Origin: Breviolum minutum Mf 1.05b.01 | Taxonomy: Eukaryota > Sar > Dinophyceae > Suessiales > Symbiodiniaceae | DNA length: 64,000 bases | NCBI GenBank assembly: GCA_000507305.1 | Contig: DF239872.1 | Span: 87,105-151,104 of the forward strand | Direction of reading: 5' to 3' | Shown: positions 54,201 to 64,000 of the stretch, one piece after another | How positions within the stretch are numbered: the first letter of the stretch is position 1 | Layout: every line of letters begins with the position of its first letter | Notes under the pieces: model-generated | What the model saw: the letters and a program-made list of their open reading frames with translations, nothing else | The model's database searches: none | What the model was told of the DNA's origin: nothing | Translations under genes and position numbers: made by a program

Positions 54201-55505
54201 CTGCTTTGCCCCAGAACCACCAAATGATTTTGATGGAATACCACAAGCTGAAAGTTGCAATTGCTTGCACAAGGCCATGGAAGCCAACCAGGTAACAGCA
54301 AACCAGTTGGCATTCACCATGAACCCTGCTCTGGTGTACAGCAAAATCAAAGTTTCCGAGAACCATCACTTGAAATTGGCGCCACTGGGCAACATTGTCC
54401 ACGTCAAGGCTGGGTAGGCCCCCGATGCCATGATTGTTCTGACATCCTTTGGTGAACATTGGCAGGTCCAAGCCGTGGAAACCTGATTCTAATTTTGGGA
54501 CAAGGACCAGCCATTGTTTTTCAAGGCATGGGCACCACTAAGCAGGCATCGTTTTTTTTTGCAGCTGCAAGCATCTTCAAGCCAATTTTGCTTCCGAAGA
54601 ATCCATCAGCCTTTGGCTGTCCATCTTTGTAGCTTTCCACCAAGAGACATCCATCATTCTCACTGCCTTTTCTGGGCCAGGTGTGTTGTCACTAAACTTT
54701 TAAGCACTTGCCAAGAGCATTGGCAATCCAGTCTGATTTGAAAAAAACAATATGTAATGTAGTTGCAATCATATGGCCCCCGATGCCATGTTTGTCATGC
54801 GCAAAGGCCCATCTGGCCACCCACATCCATGATCCAATCAAGTCTTTGTAGTGTAGCTAGGCCAGATATCCAAAACGCTCCTCTACCATCCTAAGATTGT
54901 TCCAGCCATGGTTACCATCAAGGCAGCCAAACTCAGGCCATTTCCATTCTCCTTTGAAATGCTCCCAAGAGGAATGCCAGCTGTTCCCAGTATGAGCAAC
55001 TGACACAGCTCACTGAAGCCAGAAACGCAGAGATGAAGAAGTTCCAAACAGAAACCAGAGGATGAATCCAACCAAAAACTTTTTGACCAAGAGAGTGATG
55101 AGCCACCAGCCAAAAAAAAAGGTGCACTGCATCATCACCATGTGTGGTGAGCATCACTGTTTAAGGCGGTCATCCAGGCCACCAATCTGCAGCCTGACAT
55201 TGCCACGCCTTTCGAGATGCCCACCACAGCCTAGACGCCACAAAGTGAGGCAGGTTCCAGCATACCAAACAATTTTTGGAAGTGAGGAAAAATTGCGCCT
55301 GAAGAGTTTCCATAGCTGCCCATTCACTGTAAGAACAATTCAAACAGCTGTTACCGCTGTTGGTGATCTGTTGTCACATGGCATCGACTTTGACCCAGAA
55401 GCCAAGCAAATGGCTACCCATGAGGCAGAAACACATGTGGTTTCTCATTTTATAAACTTTCTTTCCATATCTAAAGGCCCGAACCAAAATCATTTCATGT
55501 TTTGA
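51240..55505 (+). pseudogene. Duplicated, rearranged gene region of unknown function (locus J)
   Basis: Several protein-like blocks lie on the + strand. They are near 51800-51890 (EDESNKNLFDQKNNEPQ), 52150-52440 (ALPQNHQMILMEYHKLK, LAPLGNIVHVK), 52634-53030 (MPKHLNFPCCPYER, GIDFDPEAKQMATHD), 53133-53384 (GLDLQQAMKRAKEGEIE), 53395-54000 (the longest: KARNDFMSSLTNLDFTK, MTEEAELVMQDAWKTMEHL, IKKNWNCIQEILEQF), 54077-54410 and 55062-55505. Three segments occur twice: A at 51747-51890 and 54982-55117, B at 51967-52560 and 53931-54562, C at 52720-53036 and 55178-55497. The copies differ by frameshifts and small indels. No domain is recognised. A tandem gene duplication with partial decay is the simplest reading. 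Confidence 0.5.
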
Positions 55506-55924
55506 AAGCCATGGCTCTGTCCCAGAATGTTGTTGATGAGGTCTGGGGCATTTGCTATGTATTTTGAGCTGGTGCAGGGCGGGCCGTGGCCACTTCGACT
55601 ACCTCTGCCTTTTCCGACACTGGCTCTTCTTTCCTTTCTGTAGACCTGTCCCTTTCCACTGCCGGGTGTCGCTCGTGACCACCGCCTCTTTCCATCACTT
55701 TCGCCTCAGTCTCGCTTTCCTGAAGCTAGCTCCTATCCTGCTGCAATTCGCTGGGTCTAGCAAGTTGGACTTCCCATTCGTCTTTTGAGCTGGGAACAAA
55801 ACCCCAGCAAATTCTGCTTGTCCTTGAGCTGAAACGCTCAGTCAGTTACATGCGGGCCGCTTCATGTAACAAACCTTCGCGCAAGTGTCCAAATCCAACA
55901 GCAGGATCATTTCTACCTTCTTCC

Positions 55925-56175
55925 CCTTGCAAGAACACCAGCGCTAGCACCACCTCCACCCCCCACCACCAAAGCAGCACCAGGAGCAGCAGCACCACGA
56001 CCAGCACCAGAACCACCAGCACCAGACCAGCGGCACACCAGCGACGCCAGCACCAGCCGGCACAGCACCAAAGCAGCAGCAGCAGCACCACCGTCAGCAC
56101 CACCGACAACAACACCAGAATCAGCACCACCATGAACAGCACAAGCAACACCAGCATCGCCAACACAAGAACCTT
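55925..56175. repeat. CAC/CAG triplet-rich low-complexity tract
   Basis: Irregular mixtures of CACCAG, CAGCAC and CACCAC keep frames open on both strands (Ser/Thr/Asn-rich on +, Val/Leu-rich on -). I see a simple-sequence tract, not a gene. Confidence 0.8.
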
Positions 56176-56239
56176 CATAACTGACCACCAGAACAAGCAA
56201 GCGCTACCAGTAGCGGCAAAAGCTAAGCATTGATTCCAA

Positions 56240-59200
56240 AGCATTCAAAACGTGTGTGCGTGCAAATGAAACGCATGAACGCAAGCATATAGGGCATATT
56301 TCGGGTATCGTTTGAGTATCGTTTTCGAGTCGTTTATGACAAATTTAGATCCACCCAGCAAATTTCAACGCCTTGTGGTTGGTTGCAGGCCGCATCATAA
56401 AATCAAAAGGTGCTGAACCTGAAGTACCAACCATTACATAACGAATACTACCCTTGATTTTGGCATGCTGCTTTCATCGACCAAAAAGGGTTTCCCAAAG
56501 CACCGCAGGGTAGTGATGTAGCTCTTGCTTCGGCCATGGCTCAATCAGTTGGGCTCATAACCCAACAAAAACCATTGAGGTTTCGCTTCTTTTGAATCTG
56601 TGTCCTTTACACATATTCCATTTCAATCTGGTTAAAGCATATGCACAATTCACCAGCTTTGACAAGCGGATCGCTGTCATCATTATATTAGTCAACATAA
56701 TGACAAGACATCGATCTGAGTAGTAAAACAATGAGCAGAATTGCGCTGACACGGAATGCTGTGGCAAGACAGAGCAGGGAAGAGATTTCAGCTGAAGGCA
56801 AAAGAGGCATTTCATGATTTTGTTCGGCTCGCAATTGACCAAAGGAATCATCTTGCCCAGGAGCTATTTTGGAGGCCCGCATTAAGGACACAAATCGAAA
56901 GATGCCGAAAGGGGTGATTCAATTTGTGATTCATTCATAGTTGCTACTGGCTTAGTGAGACCTGTGATTGCAATCATCCAACCTGCATTAAGTTCGATTG
57001 GCCCACATCCTATGCGAACCCACTGAACCAACATGCGGAATCGCCTGAGAAGGGTAATTCGCAACGCTGCAAGGAAACTTGGCAGAATCCAAACTGGAAT
57101 TCAGCACCTGCGGTGAACTTGGCACGTGGCGTGTCCTTTGTGGAAGTCATCCCAGCTCATTGCTGCTCATCACGAAGGACCACTCAGGAGGATTTAGTTG
57201 CTACCCAGTAGCTTGGGTGTAAACATGAGTTTAGGGGATGAGGTCAGCCGGTCTAGCACGTGTTCATTTGACCAAACAGAGGGTGAACAAACGCTCTTCA
57301 AACAAACGGCCACGCCTGCATGTCAGTCAGTTTGCTTGGTCTTCCACAAAAAGCTGAATATGCATAGGTTGTTAATCAGAAATGTTTGGGTACATCATGG
57401 TTAGTCTTGATTGACGCCATCATCACTTTCATTAAAGACGTAACTGAGTTGAGGTCGTCCACATATTAATACACTCATCCATACATCTAGTCGAAATGCT
57501 GCATCTTTCAAATTCTTGTAACTACAAAACAGGTAGCTGTATCATCGACATCATGCTAGTGTCATGATGAAATACACCAAGTAGTGAGAACAAAAAAGGG
57601 GCGTCAATAGTGAGATCCGTGAAATAATCAAACTGATTAATTATTAATCATAGACGAAATCGCAAAAAATGAAGCTGTCTGTCATGAAGACATAGTGTTT
57701 TGTACGTATTATGTTCCAAATATCTTGGATCATCATCGTACTTTCACATATTTTCACTGCTTCTACTCCGTAGTGGTTCACCACAAGTAACGCAACAGTT
57801 GCATACTGAAATTTTCTGCAATACTTAATGTTTACCTTTCCTTTTGGAAATTTATTTCAAAATTGTGTACAATAATGCTACGAGCGCATCCATCATGCAT
57901 AACTGTTCCACAATCTTGTTGAAGTCACTGCAATAAGTCATTTATCAAATTGACTAACGTTGACGTCATTTTGTCGACATTGCCAAGTAGTGAGCACCGA
58001 GCACCTGGATGTTTCGTCATCAAAACAAGTCCTTCACTGGACATAAACATTTTTTTTGGAATGATGTCATCGTCATTGAATAAAATACGACAATCATTAC
58101 CTGATCATAGGCACATAAAAAAATATCAGCAACTAAATATCGTCAAACAATGAACATGAATAAAACATGCATATATAATTGAAACTAATCAACAAATAAA
58201 TCATGTTCTAACAAAAACATTTTAAGGAGATGCAACAATAATATAGTTGTGGACTTATGGAACTATAGATGCATGAGCCTGCACCAAATACCGTATATTC
58301 ACAAATTATTGTACTTAAGAACTGGTCACTTCCAAACAAATTCCTTTCAAAAAACAAGGCACGATACACCATGAAATTTCAAGTTGAATTCTTGCGAATT
58401 TTCTCAACTTTCTGGCAATTTCGAAAGCCAGTTTCCAATGCATCACATCTACGGTGCCCTGTCCATATCCAGCACCAATTTTCCATGGGGACACAAACCC
58501 GAAGAAAATTTGATCCCGAAAGTTCTCGGCATGTTCATCGTTCCTAATAAGATTTGAATTTGGAGGTTGGATGGTCAGCAGGAACCTGATACGATCCCGT
58601 CTTGCCTGCATATTTTCCATGCAATCTTCTTCAAAGTAAAAACCAGCAGGGCCACGAAGAGAGATGTAGAGGTATTGCACCTTCAGAGTCAGCGTTTATC
58701 CGTACAAGAACACGGTACCCCCACTTCGAGGATCATTCCACTACTAAATGACACATGAGAATGGCTGATCAAATTTGGTAAGTATAGTATCTATGTGTCG
58801 GCCACCCCGGGTGCTGGGGAACTTTTGGGTCTATGCGTTGGGGAAGTTCTTTTTTTTTCACAATAAACTCAAATAAAACGTCAAGATCTTGCACAGAAGG
58901 ATGGACGGTTTGATATGGTACTGTTGATAACTAGGAAAACGGATGGATAACGTGAAATGGTGGCTGCAAAAACTGGTTCCGTAGACTTGCTCATTCTACA
59001 AAAAATGTGTATATACTGATAAAATGCGAACCCCACATTCTGCTACAAATCTTGCATCCCTCAGAAAATGTCAGATTCCTTCCAGCACGGCTTCACAGGA
59101 CAATGACAGGCTATCCACCGCTTTATAAGCATCACCTTTGGGAAGTAGGTTGTATTTTCAGGTTGCGTTTTTAAAGCAATGGGTCAGGAAGTTTCATTCT

Positions 59201-62200
59201 AAAGAATGCCTTGCTTTATCATTTTCATCATCTTGCAGCAAAATGAATAAGTTTGCTAATGAATAATGTACAGTCTTCTCTTCTCATTCTTAGCATAGGT
59301 TGGGTCTGGCATTTTTTATCTATCATCATCGATGAATTGCGCAAAACGTTTTGTTAGTGAAAAAATGAAAAAAAACTTGAAGCTTACAAGAACTTCGCTC
59401 TGAAATAAGTAGAAATGAATTTGCGCGCTCAAAATATTTGACTGGTTTTGCGACATTCGATCGAGGAAACATGATCAGTGACGCGCTGAAATGGCTAGGC
59501 AGCCGCAGACATCTTTTTTAGAATGGTGTGAAGTTAACTTGCCATTCTTCTAAAATGACACTATCACACTCTGATGGCTAGGAAGTGCAGAAATGCATCT
59601 TAACAGACGACCAAATCAAACTGTCTATAAAGTAAGGGATCTGACAAAATTTCATTTTTCTATCCTGGGCATGCATGAACTTTACAACCAAAGATACTAT
59701 CATTTTTGAGATGTCAGAGAAAAACAACAACAAAATAAATGTTCACCGGCACTCCCTAAACTTTTGGATGTCCATGCCTTCTTGGGCAACTGCTTTTAGA
59801 TGACCGACGCTATTTCTACCTTTTGGTATGTAGCTTGGGCACAGGCACTTTATTGTTTGCAAACACAAGAGGTAAATTCTCATTTCCATACGCATCTCAA
59901 ATACTACCTTTTTGGTTAATAGGATGGGTACTAGCATCTTTTGTTGCAATGTAACCCTTATCAATTCAGAATCATCTTAAAACAAAGGAAAACTTCTCAT
60001 TGCATACGTAAACTTTTTCTTCGGTAAGAAAACCAGCCCTACCATTTTCTTCTTGCGTTGGGTTGGGTACTGGCACTTCATCAATGCAGAAAATCGACTG
60101 AAACAACAGATGCGGCAAACTTGTCATTGTGTAATCTTCTTTGAGGTGGTTGTCCCTACTTTTATGTTGGGGATATTCAAGGTGGGCGCTGGCATTTCAT
60201 AAGTTTCTTCGTTCATCAACTGAGAAAGCCAGAAGAAAGGAATGCATGGTATAGGAAAGCAGCACATGGTAGGCTGCAAGGTACTAAAAAATAGTAAAGA
60301 AAAAACAGATCAAATGAGAAAAAGGAAATGATACTGTCCAACCTTCATGGTTTTAGTACATGTGAAATATTGTCAAGTAAATTCAAAATATTCTCTGACA
60401 CGACAGCTCCTGGTTTCATGAGAGCACATGGCAGCTCTCTAGAACCGCAATTCCCGATTCACCACTAAAAGCACATTTTTGTAGAATGACCTCCCCCAAG
60501 TGTGCCTATAAAAGGACAGGTCTTCACAGTTTTACATAGGGTTTTTCAATTTGTCGCACCCCAACCGTATTGTTTCAAGGGCATATGCTTAAGGAGGTGC
60601 AAAATCGCCTATTTTTCTAGCAAAGAAAGGGGCGCAAAATCTCCTTTGTAAGACCTTTGCAGGCTCGCCCAATTGGCAAACAGCATTTGCAGCTCAACAG
60701 CTTCTGTATCATGACGGAGTGGAGTGCATTTGGGTTGGTTTCTCTGGAATCAAGATGCAGAGTGGATGACTTGTTGCTAGCAACAAACAGAACCACCGAA
60801 GGAAAAACTGCTGTGGTTGATAAGGAGGTGTAAGATCTCATTTTTTTCTACCAGATTAAAAAAGGAGATTTCAAAGCTCCTCCCCAAAAAAGATTTTTGG
60901 CCAAGGAGATTTCAAATCTCTCCCCCTGAAACATTTCAAAGAACCTTACTACGACACAAGAAGATTGACTTTCACAATGTTAAATTCAATCCTTTTGTAT
61001 TTTAGAAGGAGTTCACAATGTTTCTTTTTTCATGCTTTTCCTTTTTCAGCCTTTTTTGGTGTGTTGTTTTATTTGATGTTTCTCTTTTCTTGTTTCTTGT
61101 TCATTGTTCTCTTGTTTTCTGATTTTGAAAATGTTTGCCTTCACTTGTTTCTTGCCATTTATTATCTTCAATGTTTTCTTTGTTTTTTGTGGTTTCCATT
61201 GCTTGTCTTATTTTCCATTTTGTCTCATGTTTCCATTGCTTCTCCTACCTGAATCTAAATATCACCTACCTGAAATCGCAGGATGCCTGCGGTGTGAAAT
61301 CGAGGTACAAAAACAGCGGTGTGAATCAGAAACGCCACTAGTGGCTTTCGGCCGTGTGAGGTTGGGATGAAATTAACCACACGATTACATAATTAAAAAA
61401 TATATATATATAGAATACATGTGCTTTCAAGCGGTGACCTTTTAAAACACTTGATCACCAACAAATCCAGAGATTTTATCCCAAAAAGGACCCGAAAAGA
61501 TTTCAAGAGGTCACTCACAAAGTGCCTTACATGTTATCGTTGAAGAGACCTGCCCTGCACCAGGTGGATTTAAAGAGACCAAACTGAAGCATAAAACTGC
61601 TGTCTGGGTTGAAAAAAAAATGCAATTCACCAAGCCATTCAGTTAGGCCAAAGTTTTCAAAAAAACTGCTGTACTCATTTTCAGTTTTTCATCTTACCCC
61701 GTACTCAACCACGATAGGGTCGTGAAATGGATTGCTCAGAATCGAAAAGCCTAGGAGTTCTCATGGAATGGATTAAACCGATGGCTTTCCCTAGACTCCG
61801 AAAGAGACTCAATACAACTCAAATGCTTAAATGTCCCTTCAGTTTCGTCTAAACAACGCAAGCTCTTATCCTCGCGTCTCCTCGATCAAGTCACACTGTC
61901 TGGCATTTCAGGATGCTTTCCCACCTGTGGCAGGCACATTGATGTGCACAAAATGTTGTGAGAAATAGGATTATGCCCAGTATATACATCTATACTTCAC
62001 CAACCTGGATTCCAACTACCTTTGTGATTGCACTTGTCGTTCGTGTAGTTCACCTAAATTCCATATTCTAGCTTGTAACTATAGTTGTTTCCTGTGCCAA
62101 GGTCATCACTGAAGGGAGTATGGCAATATGACTTAATTTTGCTAGCACACGTGGGTGTATTTCGAACATGTCTTGGGCCTTAAAACTACCAACCTTGCCA

Positions 62201-64000
62201 AATACCTAAAAGGAAAGGTACTGTATTTGACACAACTATTTATCATGTCTGTCATGCCACGTATGGGTGCTTTGAGTACCTCCATCATTTTACGCAAATA
62301 ACTAAATACAAGTGAAAGTAGTGTTGATAAAACTTAGGCAGGTATCAAGTACATTTGGAGGGTCCCTCGTGGAAAAAAAACAGCAGGGTGAATCTTGAAC
62401 ATCCCTGCCGGATCGTCATTTAAACTCGAAGGGGTGTCTCTTACAAGAGGTGAAGAGTGAATTCAGCAGTGAACCCGAGGGAGCTTGGTGGTAGGACGTG
62501 GTATCATTAAACTTAGATAGTTCCCTCCAACGGCGCTGGGTTCGGGTGGTCACTGGGTTAGTGGCGACATGACATAGCCGCAGCTTTCGAGGAACTAGGG
62601 AGACCAAAAATGGTCACAGTTGATGGCTGGAACCCAAGTCATTAGGGTTTGATTTGCCTGAGAATAGCTCTTATGAAAGAAATTCGTGCTATCCAATCAT
62701 CTGGCAAAATCGACTCTGTACTTTGTGTGCACCCCTAGAGTTGATCATGCCCATCGCTCCAAATCCATTCCCCGTTTGTTCAGGCCTTGCATAACATTGA
62801 GCATGCAAATTTACATCAAGAGTGTCGGAAACCCCAAATTTACATTGACTGAATTGACTGACGAAAGTTACATTCACCAGTTTCACCTGGACCCAGAAGG
62901 TCATGAGATTCAATCGCCACGGAGCATCATCACGCCTTAAAAAATGGTTCTGAAAGTAAACCTTCAGTAAGGGATTTTGAGGTTCGGGGGACAACTGGGA
63001 CGCAAGATGAGTTGTTTGTACCAAGATTGGGTCATTTTTCTGATGAATCGCGGTTGGAGAATTCAAACATGCGGTAACATGTGGTTTGCCAAGTGAAACC
63101 TGTATATGTGAATCATCCTACATGATCGGGTTTCAATACAACCCAGCTTCCAAGATGATCATTCTCAAACTGCTGCAACGGCAAATCAACTGGCTTTGAG
63201 GAATGTTCCTTCCTCTAGTTTGACATTTTGAAAAATAACCACAAAAAAAATGATGTTGCGGGAGTAGACGCGGCAAATGATGCTAATGATTTTGGCCGCT
63301 GCGTCTGATCGCTCAAAACAAAAATTAACACCGGAAGGTGACCAACCCATACCAGGGGCATGATACATTCACCTACATCTGTTGCTACGTCAAGTTGTTG
63401 AATATGGACATGTTTGCATACGCGATACATGGATTGCTCGCGAGGAGCGTGAACATCTAGACTCGCAATGATGGTTCACCGGACAACCGCCATCCCTTTC
63501 TGCGGCCACACTCGGTTTGGAAGGACGCAATGTCTTCGGAACCATTTTTTTGGGTGAAAAAAAAACCTTTCACCAACCTCCCCAATTCCTGTGCGGTCAT
63601 TTGATTTGGCAAAATTTTTACGAAAACATTTTTTAAGGTGACATCTCTTCAGCTAAATTTAAATGATTCATTGGATACTGATAAAAACCACTTGCCTCAT
63701 GGAAACATGCCATGCATATACACCCCCAAAACAATAACATTGCAACCAAAAATAAGCCCCCCCATTAAAAAAGAGAGCGGGGGACTGTGAGCGTGCACTT
63801 TTTAAACCTTTTAGTAGTTGTCTATAGTTGTCTTATAGCAACCTTTCCACAAGCAGCATGCATTGTACAAGCTGGCTTCTTCTCAGAAAAGGTTGAAAGG
63901 TGATTGTTCTAAAGTTCAATTCTCTAGAACGTTATCTTTATCTTTATACTTACAAAGCAGCTATGTTTCAAGACATGTGCGGTTTGAAGCGATTTTCCTT
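56240..64000. other. AT-rich region with no supportable gene
   Basis: Short isolated open frames occur, for example 58680-58315 on - (FGFVSPWKIGAGYGQG) and 62686-62940 on + (KSVGNPKFTLTELTDES), but none carries a recognised motif or joins into exons. Other items are a degenerate repeat of about 120 bp around TGGGTACTGGCA words (59830-60200), GGAGATTTCAAAGCTCCTCC-type inverted words (60590-60930), T-rich DNA (61010-61260) and a short AT dinucleotide run (61395-61412). Confidence 0.5.

Noticed and set aside
55850..56244. 127-132-codon frames on both strands of the CAC/CAG tract
   Set aside because: Simple-sequence composition keeps every frame open; no domain-like sequence.
62515..62590. Possible tRNA-like stretch around a GGTTCGG word
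   Set aside because: I could not form a cloverleaf with an acceptor stem of seven pairs or a proper anticodon arm.

Overview
The window looks like nuclear DNA of a dinoflagellate, most likely a Symbiodiniaceae-type genome. The reasons are: multi-exon genes whose short exons make sense only when joined across small introns; decayed Ty1/copia gag and pol and a LINE endonuclease of dinoflagellate type; several protein families I associate with dinoflagellate genomes (HGDEGRG and HGDG proteins, a GHTH/DUF7869-like protein, an SPPC methylase-like protein); and a very high load of minisatellites and inverted repeats. No bacterial operon, rRNA, tRNA or CRISPR was seen. Family names come from recognition by eye, not a search. 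Exon ends are approximate because dinoflagellate splice donors are not restricted to GT.

Layout. 0.4-7.2 kb: two consecutive + strand multi-exon genes, a Lys-rich protein ending in a basic nuclear-localisation-like tail, then an HGDEGRG protein that looks intact. 7.3-14.2 kb: no convincing gene, but several satellites (GAATAGGAAAT type, 42-bp, GGCCGG, about 235-bp). 14.2-25.0 kb: two direct repeats of about 218 bp that look like LTRs, with a copia-type primer binding site and a decayed copia gag. Nested inside are an antisense LINE endonuclease fragment, a 72-bp satellite, and a second Lys-rich/HGDG gene pair, decayed. 25-34 kb: mostly non-coding, with a decayed copia integrase-RT-RNase H on the minus strand (28.3-31.1 kb).

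34.5-51.0 kb is the most striking part. It is bounded by a diverged inverted repeat of about 320-350 bp and carries arrays of a self-complementary motif (TGGCTCTTTGGGCCA) near both ends. Inside lie a methylase-like pseudogene, a GHTH-motif (DUF7869-like) pseudogene, two or three genes of unknown function, and a 4.2-kb palindrome made of two oppositely oriented TIR elements with 12/24-bp and 40-bp arrays lying in introns. 51.1-55.5 kb: a partly duplicated, rearranged + strand gene region of unknown function. 55.5-64 kb: AT-rich DNA with no gene I can support.

Taken together, most coding material is on the + strand and looks like large gene-bearing mobile elements and their remnants rather than metabolic genes. 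The best candidates for something undescribed are the repeated Lys-rich/HGD two-gene module and the 16.5-kb inverted-repeat-bounded segment.
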